Source of the DNA: an uncultured Methanobrevibacter sp.
GTDB taxonomy: Archaea > Methanobacteriota > Methanobacteria > Methanobacteriales > Methanobacteriaceae
Reading direction: 5' to 3'
Length of the DNA stretch: 58,677 nucleotides
NCBI RefSeq assembly: GCF_902784195.1
Contig: NZ_CACZTX010000016.1
Span: 1 to 58,677 of the forward strand
The notes under the pieces are model-generated. The model worked only from the letters and a program-made list of their open reading frames with translations, had not been told where the DNA came from and made no database searches. The first letter of the stretch is position 1; each line of letters opens with the position of its first letter. Below, one piece after another: positions 38,396-48,604 of this stretch. Both the position numbers and the translations under genes were made by a program.

Positions 38396-38551
38396 AAGAT
38401 ATTTTTTTATTAATTTCTTTTTATTTTTTATTTTCATTTTTTTTTATTTTAATAGGGTGATTTTCAATTTTTTAAATTCTTTTTTTCATTCGTCTTTTAA
38501 CGAATAATTATTTCTATCCAAAAAAAAAATAAAATAAGATATTTAATTGTT

Positions 38552-40030
38552 TTAGTCAAATACCTTATCTATTGCTTGAATTAAGATTTTTGCCCTTTTA
38601 TCAGTTTGAGATTTTTTCTCATAACTCCAAGTCTCAAATACAAATGTAGGTGTTCCTGCCTTAATAAGAGGTAAATGAATATAAGGAGGACTTGTTTGAG
38701 TTGGAGGAGACCAATATAACATTTTAGACTTACTCTCAATTGATTTAATTATTTTAATGGTCTTTTTAGCTAATTTCATTGAAGGAGCATGTTGATTCTT
38801 AGGAACATGTATGAAGTAAGTTTGCTTATAACTTATTCCAGATGTAGAATGAATATCAACCACTAAATCATAGTTTTTATTTTTAGCATGAGGAACAATA
38901 TAGTTTTTAGCAAGCTTTTGACCCCTCATTCTTAATGTGGAATATGATCCTTTTTTATTGGTTAGGATGATTCTATAAATATAATATTTATATTTCATAT
39001 TCACTTTATTGATCATCTGTTTATAAAGTGAATCATGAATTTTATGTTCCATGGAATGCAATCCTACAACATAAGCTATTTTTATATTAGAGCTGCGGTT
39101 TCCAATAACTCCAATGAAATATACTTTCCCATAATTGGTTTTTCCTATAAGTTTGCTTGAAAGAACATTGACTTTAGTGCTTTTGCTTACAGGTATGTAA
39201 TTGCCTTTCCCAGCATACTTAATGCTAACGCTATAAATGTTAGATTTTAAGCTAATTTTTAATTTAGCTAAACCGTTCTTATTGGTTATTTTTGTATAGG
39301 TTTTTCCATTGATTGTTATTTTAATGGTTTGATTTGCTATTGCCTTGCCAGCAGTTGTTTTCAAGTATACATTCAAGTAATTGCCTCTAAAGATACCATA
39401 TTGTGCAATGGTTATTTTTGTATAGATTGGTTTTGCAATAACTCTTAAATTCAATGTTTTTGATGAAGACTCGTATTTGTCATTTCCTTTAAAATTCAAT
39501 GTAATCTGATATTTTTTAGCAGCATTTGTTATATTGAATCTAGCTATTCCCTTATTGTTGGTAATTGCAGAAAGGGTTTTTCCGTTTATGGTAAGTGTAA
39601 CTTTCTGATTTAAAATAGCATTATTGGAGCTGTCTTTCAAATAAACATTTAAATAATTGTTCTTTATGACATAATCTGCAGAGCTTAATGATGTTTTTTC
39701 CAATATCACTTCTTGAGGTTCATCGCCTGTTGAGTCAGTTGAATCTGTCTCTTCAGGTGTTGGATTTGCATTGCCCTCTTGGACCTCTGTCTCTTCAGGT
39801 GTTGGATTTGCATTGCCCCCTTGGACTTCTGTCTCTTCAGGAGTTGTGTCTGTAGAGCATCCATCAGGTTCAACAGTGTGGATTTCATCCATTCCAGAGC
39901 CATCACTCAGAATTTGATTTGAAAAAGAACATGTGCTTTGATCTATTTCACTTGCAGATATGATGCCAATGTTAATTATAAAAAGTATAATTGAGATAGC
40001 ACATAAGAATCTGAACATTTTTTTATTCAT
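38552..40030 (-). CDS. secreted Ig-like repeat protein with aspartoacylase/M14-type domain
   Basis: A 492-residue exported protein. A signal peptide (about residues 1-27) is followed by a low-complexity Pro/Glu/Thr/Asn linker with a 14-residue duplication (PTPEETEVQ-GNAN). Two similar Ig-like modules come next (about 122-205 and 214-295; NYLNVYLK...INGKT...NKGIA). The C-terminal domain has VGLHSMEH (H325, E328) and DLVVDIHSTSG (H394), the GxHxxE...H zinc triad of AstE/aspartoacylase and M14 peptidases, then FVFETWSYE with a candidate catalytic Glu. It probably cleaves an amide bond at the cell surface. No C-terminal anchor is visible, so retention would need the repeats. Confidence 0.75.
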   Translation of the reverse strand: MNKKMFRFLCAISIILFIINIGIISASEIDQSTCSFSNQILSDGSGMDEIHTVEPDGCSTDTTPEETEVQGGNANPTPEETEVQEGNANPTPEETDSTDSTGDEPQEVILEKTSLSSADYVIKNNYLNVYLKDSSNNAILNQKVTLTINGKTLSAITNNKGIARFNITNAAKKYQITLNFKGNDKYESSSKTLNLRVIAKPIYTKITIAQYGIFRGNYLNVYLKTTAGKAIANQTIKITINGKTYTKITNKNGLAKLKISLKSNIYSVSIKYAGKGNYIPVSKSTKVNVLSSKLIGKTNYGKVYFIGVIGNRSSNIKIAYVVGLHSMEHKIHDSLYKQMINKVNMKYKYYIYRIILTNKKGSYSTLRMRGQKLAKNYIVPHAKNKNYDLVVDIHSTSGISYKQTYFIHVPKNQHAPSMKLAKKTIKIIKSIESKSKMLYWSPPTQTSPPYIHLPLIKAGTPTFVFETWSYEKKSQTDKRAKILIQAIDKVFD

Positions 40031-40119
40031 TTAATACCCCCTTCAGGAGTTTTAATAATATTCTGTATTAAATGTATTAATTAAAATAGCAAATAAAACA
40101 TTGTTATTTTAGTTAAAAA

Positions 40120-40266
40120 TTAATATTCTTTTTCAGTTATAAAAATATATAAGACATAAGCTATTGCTAAAACAACAAGGATAGGCAGTAGCCATGCAAA
40201 TAATTTAATTAAAACTGCTACTACAATAATAATTATCAAATAAGTAATTAATTCATCGATTTTCAT
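40120..40266 (-). CDS. 48-residue membrane protein
   Basis: A short frame between the secreted hydrolase and guaAA genes. It starts MKIDELITYLIIII and ends ITEKEY, with a hydrophobic stretch of about 36 residues broken by KLFAWLLP. This predicts two tight membrane helices or one long one. Charged residues sit only at the ends, which is typical of real small membrane proteins. TATA-like sequence lies about 30 nt upstream on the minus strand and no ribosome binding site is clear, so it may be leaderless. Unknown function; possibly related in expression to the downstream secreted protein gene on the same strand. Confidence 0.55.
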   Translation of the reverse strand: MKIDELITYLIIIIVVAVLIKLFAWLLPILVVLAIAYVLYIFITEKEY

Positions 40267-40481
40267 AATCTTTTATATATCTTTTAATAGTATTTATATT
40301 TATTTAAGTTGTTATTTAATTTTAAAATATAGTGAAAAATGTATTAAATTTATATATTATATTAAATATATATTAAATTAATATAATATTATACTATATA
40401 TAAAGCATTTAATTTTTTTGCTTTAATTGTAATATTATACTAGGAATTTATTCGAAAAAAAAAATGATTTTGAGAGATTAT

Positions 40482-41051
40482 ATGACAATTTTAGTTATTA
40501 ATAACAAGGGACAATACAACCATAGAATCCAAAGAAGCTTACAATATCTTAAGATTCCTTCTCAATTGGTCAGCAATGATTTATCCATTGAAGAGATTGA
40601 AGCAAAAGAGCCTATAGGCTTGATTTTAGGTGGAGGTCCTTCTATTGATGATGTTGGAAATGCTGCAGAATTCATTAAGCACTTTGATATTCCAATTCTT
40701 GGCATTTGTTTAGGTCATCAGTTAATAGCTAAAACCTTTGGTGGTGAAGTTTCCACTTCAGACACTGAAAGTTATGCTCAAGTAAAAATTGATCTTTTAG
40801 ATACTTCCAGTCTCTTTAAAGGACTCGAATCTCCTCTTGATGTTTGGAGCTCCCATAAGGATGAAGTTCACACTCTTCCTGAAGAATTTGACATTATTGC
40901 AAGTTCATCCCTTTGTGATATAGAAGCTATGAAACATAAGGAAAAAGAGATATATGGAATTCAATTCCATCCAGAGGTTCATCATACTCCTAAAGGGGAA
41001 TTCATCTTTAAGAATTTTTATGAGATTTGTCAGAATTATAAAAATGAGTAA
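40482..41051 (+). CDS. guaAA: GMP synthase glutamine amidotransferase subunit
   Basis: A 189-residue class I glutamine amidotransferase that delivers ammonia to the GMP synthase ATPase subunit. The nucleophile elbow [17 protein letters not shown] and the catalytic His-Glu in [10 protein letters not shown] are intact. The start is ATG 40482 (MTILVINN), which fits the family. An in-frame ATG at 40464 would add six residues. In archaea the two GMP synthase domains are separate genes; the partner is at 41473, with one small gene between. Confidence 0.92.
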   Translation: MTILVINNKGQYNHRIQRSLQYLKIPSQLVSNDLSIEEIEAKEPIGLILGGGPSIDDVGNAAEFIKHFDIPILGICLGHQLIAKTFGGEVSTSDTESYAQVKIDLLDTSSLFKGLESPLDVWSSHKDEVHTLPEEFDIIASSSLCDIEAMKHKEKEIYGIQFHPEVHHTPKGEFIFKNFYEICQNYKNE

Positions 41052-41114
41052 ATTAAATAAAGATTTAGATTATATTTATTTTTTTATTTTAATTTTAAAA
41101 AAAGGGTTGATAAA

Positions 41115-41357
41115 ATGTTTGATAATTTAGATGACTTTAAGAAAAAGGCAATTGACAACAAAGCTAACTTAAAATTCAAAAACATCACTATTCCTATCGG
41201 TGATGGAGAACAAGATTTCAGAATCACCGGTATTGGTGAAAAAGCTATTAAAATTGAAAAATATGTCAAATACGAAGATATGATGGATGCTGTAATGGAT
41301 GGCAAAGACGAAGGTTTAGAAGCTATCATTATGGAATTTATCGAAGATTTCGAATAA
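41115..41357 (+). CDS. small unknown protein inside the GMP synthase locus
   Basis: An 80-residue acidic protein with no membrane segment. It contains NITIPIGDGEQDFRITGIGEKAIKIEKYV, a beta-rich-looking core, and ends MEFIEDFE. I do not recognise the family. GGGTTGA precedes the ATG. It lies 63 nt after guaAA and 115 nt before guaAB on the same strand, so it may be co-transcribed with them. Confidence 0.75.
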   Translation: MFDNLDDFKKKAIDNKANLKFKNITIPIGDGEQDFRITGIGEKAIKIEKYVKYEDMMDAVMDGKDEGLEAIIMEFIEDFE

Positions 41358-41472
41358 ATCTAAGGATTCTTAAATAATATTTTTCATATTGTTCAAAAAT
41401 TAAATTTCATAAACAAATTTACTAAACAATAGTTTTTTAAATATTTTTTTAAATAATTTTTAAGGTATTTTT

Positions 41473-42399
41473 ATGTTAAGCCCAAAAGAATTTATTGAAG
41501 ATGCTATTATTAAAATCAAAGATGAAATTGGTGATGAAAAAACTATTATTGCATTATCCGGTGGAGTTGACAGTTCTGTCTGTTCAGTTCTTACTCAAGA
41601 GGCTATCGGTGACAACTTAACTGCAATATTCGTTAACCATGGATTGCTTAGAGAAGGAGAAGCAGAACAGGTTTGTGCTGTTTTTGAAGAAAGACTTAAC
41701 TTCAAGTATGTTGATGCATCTGATGAATTTTTATCTGAACTTGAAGGTGTAGATGACCCTGAAGAGAAAAGGAAAATCATTGGAAGAGTATTCATTGAAG
41801 TCTTTGAAAGAGAAGCACAAGCAGTTGATGCTAAATACTTGGTTCAAGGTACCATTGCTCCAGATTGGATTGAAACTGAAGGAGAAATCAAGACTCACCA
41901 CAACATGGCATTGCCAAGCGGTATGGTTTTAAAAGTAGTTGAACCTGTTAGAGATTTATACAAAGATGAAGTAAGAGAAGTCGGTAGAGAATTAGGTCTT
42001 CCAGATAGCATTGTACAAAGACAACCTTTCCCAGGTCCTGGACTTGGTGTAAGAGTTGTTGGAGCTTTAACAAGAGATAATTTAGCTGTTTGTAGAGCTG
42101 CAGATGCTATTGTAAGAGAAGAAGTGGAAAAAGCTGGATTGGATAAGGAATTATGGCAATACTTTGCAGTGCTTACCGACACTAAGGTTACTGGTGTAAA
42201 AGGTGATGAAAGAGACTTCGGCTATCTTATTGTAATCAGATTGATCAGTTCAATTGATGCAATGACTGCAACCGTCCCTGAAATGCCTTGGGATGTAGTC
42301 AGAACCATTTCCAGAAGAATCACTTCTGAAGTTTCTGAAGTTACTCATGTTGCTTTATCCATTAGTGATAAGCCACCAAGCACTATTGAATTCTGTTAA
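41473..42399 (+). CDS. guaAB: GMP synthase ATP-pyrophosphatase subunit
   Basis: A 308-residue subunit that adenylates XMP and aminates it to GMP. The PP-loop is [14 protein letters not shown] (around residue 28-41). [22 protein letters not shown] and [12 protein letters not shown] are classical GuaA blocks, and the protein ends KPPSTIEFC, the conserved C-terminus. Full length. It works with the amidotransferase encoded 0.4 kb upstream. Confidence 0.95.
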   Translation: MLSPKEFIEDAIIKIKDEIGDEKTIIALSGGVDSSVCSVLTQEAIGDNLTAIFVNHGLLREGEAEQVCAVFEERLNFKYVDASDEFLSELEGVDDPEEKRKIIGRVFIEVFEREAQAVDAKYLVQGTIAPDWIETEGEIKTHHNMALPSGMVLKVVEPVRDLYKDEVREVGRELGLPDSIVQRQPFPGPGLGVRVVGALTRDNLAVCRAADAIVREEVEKAGLDKELWQYFAVLTDTKVTGVKGDERDFGYLIVIRLISSIDAMTATVPEMPWDVVRTISRRITSEVSEVTHVALSISDKPPSTIEFC

Positions 42400-42593
42400 T
42401 AATTAATTTTTTATTTATTAATTGATTAATTAAATTAATTTTCTATAAATTATTAACTAATTACTTATGAATTCTATTAGTGTAAATTCTCTTAATTTAA
42501 GTTAAATTAGTTTTTAAAACTAATTTTAACTATTTTATTTTTCATCATACTTAATTAGCAATCATCATCATTTATTTTATTTAAGGTATTATT

Positions 42594-43790
42594 ATGAGAA
42601 CATCTAAGACTACTAAAAATGCTTATTTAGCAAAATTAACTGAGAATATACAAATGAAATCAGTTGATGTTGGAAAGGATTTAGATGGCAGTACACCACC
42701 ATCTGTTTTTATAGGTCGATGGAGCTATCCTAAAGTGTATGCTGGACCTATGATGGTTCCTCAACTTGGAGATACATATATAATGGACTCTCCAGAGCAG
42801 TGGATAGGTGAAAATAAAACTCAAGATGACATTATTGGTTACAGATTAAATCTTGTCCGTGGAAAACAATTGATTGACATTAAGGATTTGGAGAATCCAT
42901 TTGTTGAAAAGCTTCAGGACATTTCCCTTGCATCAAAATCCATTGACAGCGAAGCCACTTTTGGATCAAGGCCAAGTGGGGCAATGTTCAGTGAAGAAAG
43001 CACACCTCATGGTCCAAGCGCTTTGATTGAAAAATTCGATATTGATGCAGTTAAATGGGATAAGCAACTTGAAAAAAGCTTTTATGACACTGATTTAAAG
43101 GCTCGTGAAGCAGTGATGAATCTCCATAATAAGGATGTTCCATTTTCAGCAATGCAAAAGGCGTTCTCTGTTGGTGCATTTGGTCTTAAAAAGAATCGAA
43201 GATTGGTTCCAACAAGATGGTCAATTACAGCTTGTGACAGTACAATTGCAGACAACCTATTGAAGGAAGTCAGACATTATGATATAATGGATTCCTATAG
43301 GGTTTATGAATTTTCAAGCTTGAAAAATTATTATGCCATTATTTTAACACCTACAGAATGGCAATACGAATGGTTTGAAGCATTTATTAAGATACTTGGT
43401 AAAGAGGAAATGATTTTCTCAGATTATGAAACAAATGCTGATAAAACTGAGTATTCTTGTGTAGGTGGATGTTATTACACTGCTAAAATGGCAGTATTGG
43501 ATAAATTGGCTAAACTTAAGCTCCAATCTGGTGTTATTATACTTAGAGAAGCTTATTCAGGTTATGTGCCATTAGGAGTGTTTAATGTTAGAGAGAATAT
43601 TAAATATGCAATGAATGGTGAGTACAAGGAGTTTGAATCACTAAAAGAGTCTCTTGTTTACTGTGGAACCAAATTAAAGATTCCAATCAGCAAATATGTG
43701 AAGCAAAGCAATTTGCTTAATGAATTATTGCATTCGCAGCAGACAACTTTGGATTCCTTCTTCAAGAAATCTCCGGATTTGCAACAATAA
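42594..43790 (+). CDS. nreA: archaeal DNA repair protein NreA with PIP box
   Basis: A 398-residue member of the archaeal Nre family (DUF650/DUF651), which has been linked to DNA damage tolerance. It shows [19 protein letters not shown] near the N-terminus and [15 protein letters not shown] in the middle. The extreme C-terminus carries QTTLDSFF (Q383, L386, F389, F390), a perfect PCNA-interacting motif. The typical N-terminal zinc finger of some relatives is not seen. The DegT-like gene starts 19 nt later with AGGT before its ATG, so the two are probably co-transcribed. Confidence 0.92.
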   Translation: MRTSKTTKNAYLAKLTENIQMKSVDVGKDLDGSTPPSVFIGRWSYPKVYAGPMMVPQLGDTYIMDSPEQWIGENKTQDDIIGYRLNLVRGKQLIDIKDLENPFVEKLQDISLASKSIDSEATFGSRPSGAMFSEESTPHGPSALIEKFDIDAVKWDKQLEKSFYDTDLKAREAVMNLHNKDVPFSAMQKAFSVGAFGLKKNRRLVPTRWSITACDSTIADNLLKEVRHYDIMDSYRVYEFSSLKNYYAIILTPTEWQYEWFEAFIKILGKEEMIFSDYETNADKTEYSCVGGCYYTAKMAVLDKLAKLKLQSGVIILREAYSGYVPLGVFNVRENIKYAMNGEYKEFESLKESLVYCGTKLKIPISKYVKQSNLLNELLHSQQTTLDSFFKKSPDLQQ

Positions 43791-43809
43791 CTTTATATTA
43801 GGTAAAAAT

Positions 43810-44804
43810 ATGAATCTTAAATTTAAAAAACCATCAAAGGAAACTCAAATGGCCATGTCTAATGTAGCAAGGGGCGAGGATAATCAGGATTATCACAGTT
43901 TGGCTGAAGAGAAATTAGTCAAAATCACTAATCAAAGTCATGCTAAATTGGTAAATAGTGGAAATTCCGCTATTCTTGCTGCCATGAATTCCATTGATGG
44001 TGCTATTTTAATTCCAGATCAAGGAGCATGGAATGGATTTAAGCAAATAGCTATATTTTTAAAGAAGGATTTGATTACAGTAAAGACAGATAAAGGATTG
44101 ATAGATTTAAATGAGCTCAATGAATCAATTATTTCCTCATCAAATGATAATGTCATTGATTTAGATGATGAAAACAATAAATCTGCTCTATTTTTAACAA
44201 GTTTTGCAGCTTATACTGCTGAACAAGACTTGAAAGCAATTTATGATTTTGCTCATGAAAACAATATCCTTGTTGTAGAGGATGCATCTGGAGCTATTGG
44301 AGACTATGAGAACAGATTGGCAAATGGAAATTATTCAGATATCATTATTGGATCTACAGGTTCTCCAAAAATAGTAAATGTTGAAGATGGAGGATTCATA
44401 ACAACAAATGATGATGGGTTTTTTGATAAGTCAAAGCTTCTTTTAAAAACAAATAAGGCAAGCAATATAACTGCATGTGGAATCTACAATGAATTGGATT
44501 TCGCTAAAGATAACCTAAAAAAGACAATTGAATCATGCTCCTATCTTAAGGAAGCTATTGAATATGAAACAAGTTTCAATGTATTCCACAAGGATAAAAG
44601 GGGAATCAATGTCATTCTAGAAACAGAAGACCCTAAATCATTATCCTATAAATTACGTCAGGAATTTGTTTTAGACAGTCATGGAATGATAACAAAATGT
44701 CCAAATTACAATAGATTGAAATTAAGAATTTGGATATTGAATGTCTAAATCAAGATAATTTGGATGAAATTATCAAAACTTTAAAGTGCTTTGACAATAA
44801 TTAA
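43810..44804 (+). pseudogene. DegT/DnrJ/EryC1-type aminotransferase homologue, frameshifted near its end
   Basis: The frame from ATG 43810 runs to TAA 44746-44748 and covers almost the whole protein. It includes VNSGNSAILAAM, VVEDASGAIG and GSTGSPKIVNVEDGGF, where Lys matches the PLP lysine position. The final stretch continues in another frame from about 44710: IEIKNLDIECLNQDNLDEII and on to TAA at 44802-44804. Inserting one base in AATAGATTG restores a smooth join. Only about 13 residues are replaced and some 20 lost, so the product may still work. It is shorter than normal family members (about 330 versus 370-400). The substrate is unknown. Confidence 0.75.
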
Positions 44805-44909
44805 AAATAGATTCTTTAATAATGTTTTTTGATTATATTTAAAAATAGATAATTTTTTATTCAATAACTTTTTTTATAATTTTTTTAAACTTTTTTTAGT
44901 TATTTTTTT

Positions 44910-45432
44910 TCATTGATCAACTATTAATCTAGTAGTTTTATCAATTAGTATGTCGCTTATATGCATATTCTTTAACTCTTTTTCAGGAATATCATATAAG
45001 TTTGTTAATATTGATTCGTCAGCTTCTAAAACAGCATCATTTCTTACAAACATATCCGATAATTCATCGATAAAGTAATCTGGACAATCGATTAGAACAA
45101 CCGCTATATTCATCTCACCTTCCTTAAGGCCAAGTATGTCAAATGCCTTGGAAATTTGTCTTTGGGCTGAAGTTCTAATCAATATTTCAATACCTAAATC
45201 CTTAGCTAAATTTTCCCCTCTTTTGAATGCATTGATTGCATGAATGACTCCTTGCTGAAGGTGTTCCTTTCCCGCTATCAGCATTCATAAGTTGAATAAT
45301 GCCAACATCACAACAGCTGTTTCTAATGGTTTCGACTTGTTCTAATGTCTTAGGAATGCTTTCTATCTTTCCAGTGAATCCTAATATTTCAACATTATCC
45401 AAATTAGCTAATTCATTATTGTATTCTTTCAT
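44910..45432 (-). pseudogene. KEOPS complex subunit Cgi121, frameshifted
   Basis: The N-terminal frame starts at 45432 (MKEYNNELANLDNVEILGFTG) and reads IIQLMNADS, then leaves the family. The rest is in another frame from about 45284: IAGKEHLQQGVIHAINAFKRGENLAKDLGIEILIRTSAQRQISKAFDILGL, the Cgi121 core. Joining them gives the expected IQLMNAD-x-IAGKEHL and about 174 residues. A 2- or 5-nt loss at GCTGAT-AGC (for example one copy of a CTGAT repeat) explains it. Cgi121 stimulates KEOPS, which makes t6A37 in tRNA, so a true loss would be costly. No slippery heptamer or pseudoknot is evident. Confidence 0.8.
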
Positions 45433-45515
45433 TTTATCGCTCTATAATGTTAGATTAAAAAGATTAAGATAATCAGATGATTAAAATTAAATAATAATTT
45501 AAAATAGTTTATTTT

Positions 45516-47057
45516 TTATTTTTTATTTTTCTTGGCTTGTTTTTTGTCTAAGGAAAAATGATTGTTTTCAAGCAATCTGTTCACACCATCAACATAAGCT
45601 TCAACACTAGCATTGATAATGTCCGGTTCAGTTGCTCTTGCAGATATGATCTTATCTCCTGAAGAGAGCTTTACAATTACCTCAATCAATGCATCTGTAC
45701 CACCTGTAACTGCATCTACATGGTATTCCTCAAGCTTTATGTCTGCAAAGTTCTTGATTCCCTTATTCACTGCATTGATTGCTGCATCAACAGGACCGAT
45801 ACCTACATCTGCCTCTATGACTTCCTTATCCTCAATGTTCATCTTAATTGAAGCAGTTGGTCTGATCTTATTGCCTGAAACGATTGTAAGTTCATCAAGA
45901 TTGATTTTCTTTTCCTGCTCGATGTTTAGGACATGCTCTGCAATAGCTTCCAAATCAGTGTCGGTAACGGTTTTTCCCTTGTCTCCAAGGTCCTTTACCT
46001 TAAGGAAGATCTCATTCAATTGTGCACTGTTCACTTCAATGCCCAATTCCTTCAATCTGTTGTCCAATCCTTTGGTTCCAACATGCTTTCCAACGATAAA
46101 CTTACGCCTATGGCCTACAAGCTCTGGCATAATAGGTTCATATGTGGCACTGTTTTTTATAACTCCATCTGCATGAATTCCTGATTCATGTGCAAATGCA
46201 TTTTCACCTACGATAGGCTTGTTTGGAGCAAGATAAGCATTGCTTAATCTTGAAACCAATTTGGAAGTGCTGTAAAGTTGATTTATCTTAATGTCAGTGG
46301 TGTATTTGCTTTCTTCATCATCTTCACTATATTTGTACAATGTGTTTAAGGAGACTACAACCTCTTCAATAGCTGCATTTCCAGCTCTTTCACCGAGTCC
46401 ATTGATGGTTCCATGGAATCTGGTAGCTCCCCCATCAATAGCTGATAATGTGTTAGCAACTGCAAGACCAAAGTCATTATGGCAATGTGCACTTACAGGA
46501 ACTCCTAAATCAGTGAATTTCCTATAGAAATTAAATGATTTGAGTGGTGTAAGCATTCCTAAAGTGTCACATGGACAGATCCTATCTGCTCCTGCATCAA
46601 TTGTAGCCTTGAATATTTTCCTTAAGTATTCAATATCAGTTCTTGTTGAGTCTTCAGCTGCAAGCTCTACAGAAAGTCCATGATCCTTAGCGTATTCGAC
46701 CACTTTGACTGCATCTTCAAGCATTTCATCTTGTGATTTCTTAAGCTTGTATTTCAAATGCAAATCAGAAGTGGGAACTACAACATTTACAGCATCAACA
46801 TCACATTCTAGGCAGTAATCCACATCCTTAAGCAATGTTCTTGAAAAGCTCACAATCTCTGCATTCAATCCTTGTGATGTAATCAATTTTATTGCTTCCC
46901 TTTCACCTTCAGATGTAATTGCAGATCCTGCCTCAATGGAATTGACTCCTATTTCATCTAATTTGGTAGCTATCCTTAATTTTTTAATTGCATTTAATGA
47001 GATTCCAGGGGTCTGTTCTCCATCCCTTAATGTGGTGTCTAATACTTCTATTTTCAT
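45516..47057 (-). CDS. cimA: (R)-citramalate synthase / 2-isopropylmalate synthase family
   Basis: A 513-residue enzyme of the LeuA/CimA family. The opening [17 protein letters not shown], the metal-binding SAHCHNDFG and the [10 protein letters not shown] motif are complete. A C-terminal LeuA allosteric domain starts near residue 385 and includes [12 protein letters not shown] and [23 protein letters not shown] and [22 protein letters not shown] look closer to methanogen CimA, which condenses pyruvate and acetyl-CoA for isoleucine synthesis, than to LeuA. LeuA remains possible. The last residues are Lys-rich. It is 60 nt from the epimerase gene upstream on the same strand. Confidence 0.85.
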   Translation of the reverse strand: MKIEVLDTTLRDGEQTPGISLNAIKKLRIATKLDEIGVNSIEAGSAITSEGEREAIKLITSQGLNAEIVSFSRTLLKDVDYCLECDVDAVNVVVPTSDLHLKYKLKKSQDEMLEDAVKVVEYAKDHGLSVELAAEDSTRTDIEYLRKIFKATIDAGADRICPCDTLGMLTPLKSFNFYRKFTDLGVPVSAHCHNDFGLAVANTLSAIDGGATRFHGTINGLGERAGNAAIEEVVVSLNTLYKYSEDDEESKYTTDIKINQLYSTSKLVSRLSNAYLAPNKPIVGENAFAHESGIHADGVIKNSATYEPIMPELVGHRRKFIVGKHVGTKGLDNRLKELGIEVNSAQLNEIFLKVKDLGDKGKTVTDTDLEAIAEHVLNIEQEKKINLDELTIVSGNKIRPTASIKMNIEDKEVIEADVGIGPVDAAINAVNKGIKNFADIKLEEYHVDAVTGGTDALIEVIVKLSSGDKIISARATEPDIINASVEAYVDGVNRLLENNHFSLDKKQAKKNKK

Positions 47058-47116
47058 TTTTCCACTTCTTTTGATTAAATAATGTTAGTATAAATTTTTT
47101 TTATTTTATCTGATGA

Positions 47117-48055
47117 TTATTTTTCCATTTCTTCTTTAAACCATTTTACAGTTTCCCTTAATTGCTCTTCAAATTTATCATTATCTGGATTAAAGTTAAT
47201 ATTTTCTTGATTGCTTATGTCTGCCAATGAGTGTTTAATGTCTCCTGGACGTTCATCTAAATATTCCACTTTCAAATCAGATTCCAAAACATCGCTGACA
47301 ATATCAAATAACTGATTTATGGTCATTGATTTTCCTAATGCAACATTGACTATTCCATTGTAGTCAGATTCACAAGCTACAATGTTTGCTTTAGCAATTT
47401 CCTTTACAAATATAAAGTCTCTGCTCTGTTCTCCATCTCCATAAATGACTGGTCTTTCCCCTTTTAGTATTGCAGAAATGAATTTAGGAATAACTGCAGC
47501 ATAAGGTGAGTTTTCATCTTGTCTAGGACCAAAGACATTGAAATACCTTAGTGCTACATAATTCAATCCATAGCTTTCATGGAATGATTTCAAATATAAT
47601 TCGCCACTTGCCTTTTGAGCAGCATAAGGGGATGAAGGCATAGGAAGTTCAGTTTCCTTTAGTGGCATGTTTGGATTTTCCCCATAAACTGCAGATGATG
47701 ATGAGAAGACAATCTTTTTGATGTTGTTGTTTTTACATGCAATAAGCAATTTTAAGGTGGCGTCAATGTTTGTCTCATTATATTCTAAAGGTTCTGCTAC
47801 GCTTCCAGGTACGCTTACCTTTGCTGCAAGGTGGAATACATAATCCTTGCCTTTTAAAATCTCATCTAAATTACAGTCTAAAAGATCTTCTTTGATTAAA
47901 GTTAAATTTTCATGATTTGGATTTTCCAAGTTTTCCATTTTTCCAGAGGATAAATTGTCAATAATGGTGACCTTATTGTTTTCCAATAGTTCTCCTACAA
48001 TATGTGATCCTATGAATCCACATCCTCCTGTTACTACAATTTCCTTATTTTCCAT
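47117..48055 (-). CDS. UDP-glucose 4-epimerase-like NAD-dependent epimerase
   Basis: A 312-residue extended SDR. VTGGCGFIGSHIV opens the Rossmann fold. SSSSAVYGENPNMPLKE and the catalytic SPYAAQKASGELY follow, then YFNVFGPRQDENSPYAAVIP, a signature of archaeal/bacterial UDP-hexose 4-epimerases. It would supply UDP-galactose or UDP-GalNAc for surface glycans or pseudomurein. Divergent from the eha operon across 234 bp. Confidence 0.9.
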   Translation of the reverse strand: MENKEIVVTGGCGFIGSHIVGELLENNKVTIIDNLSSGKMENLENPNHENLTLIKEDLLDCNLDEILKGKDYVFHLAAKVSVPGSVAEPLEYNETNIDATLKLLIACKNNNIKKIVFSSSSAVYGENPNMPLKETELPMPSSPYAAQKASGELYLKSFHESYGLNYVALRYFNVFGPRQDENSPYAAVIPKFISAILKGERPVIYGDGEQSRDFIFVKEIAKANIVACESDYNGIVNVALGKSMTINQLFDIVSDVLESDLKVEYLDERPGDIKHSLADISNQENINFNPDNDKFEEQLRETVKWFKEEMEK

Positions 48056-48223
48056 TATATCAGTCCTTATTTTATAATGTAAAATGATATCATATCATTG
48101 TTTTAATTTTATTCTCTATATTAGTATAGATTTATAATTTTAATACTATTTTAATATTTTGTAATTTACTATAAATTGCAATATGACAAATGTTTTTTAA
48201 TTTTAAAAATAATCAATAATTCG

Positions 48224-48244
48224 TGCCATTTTTTCGGCTTGGCA
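48224..48244 (+). promoter_or_regulatory. candidate operator upstream of the eha promoter
   Basis: TGCCA (48224-48228) and TGGCA (48240-48244) form a dyad spaced by 11 nt. It is the only GC-rich patch in an AT-rich intergenic region and ends 14-15 bp before the eha TATA box, a usual place for archaeal activators. The binding factor is unknown. Confidence 0.4.
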
Positions 48245-48258
48245 ATAAGTAATAAAAG

Positions 48259-48270
48259 ATATATATTATA
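48259..48270 (+). promoter_or_regulatory. TATA box of the eha operon
   Basis: ATATATATTATA is centred about 26 nt before the ATG at 48290, with no ribosome binding site between, so the first eha cistron is probably leaderless. Confidence 0.55.
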
Positions 48271-48289
48271 TTATAACATAATTATAATT

Positions 48290-48604
48290 ATGATTAGTAT
48301 AGGTGCTAATGGATTTCAATTACTTATGAATTATATAGTGGCTATCATAGTAGCAGTAGCTTTAGCGTTAGCTTTAAAATTGCCACTTCTTCCAGAAAAG
48401 TCAATCAGGTTTTCATGGACCAAAAGCGCACTATTTCCAACTCCTGTATTTGCTATAGGAATTCTAGCTATTTTTTATTCATTAAATGTGTTTTGGATTT
48501 ATAACGGATTGTTAATTGCAATTATAGTGGGAGTGTTTTCAGCTATTTTTGTAAAGTATCTATTCGATTATGTTTTTCCAAATCCTCAAGGAGGTAGCAA
48601 ATAA
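48290..48604 (+). CDS. ehaA: energy-converting hydrogenase A subunit A
   Basis: A 104-residue membrane protein with about three helices ([14 protein letters not shown] after helix 1; [19 protein letters not shown]). It is the first gene of the eha order. The ATG at 48290 is chosen because a TATA box lies 26 nt upstream. A second in-frame ATG (48326) also fits, and an in-frame start at 48176 would lie before the promoter. The stop overlaps the ehaB ATG. Confidence 0.82.
   Translation: MISIGANGFQLLMNYIVAIIVAVALALALKLPLLPEKSIRFSWTKSALFPTPVFAIGILAIFYSLNVFWIYNGLLIAIIVGVFSAIFVKYLFDYVFPNPQGGSK

Noticed and set aside
45270-45300. Programmed ribosomal frameshift in cgi121
   Set aside because: No slippery heptamer, stimulatory pseudoknot or in-frame slow codon pattern is evident. 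A small deletion or read error explains the sequence more simply.
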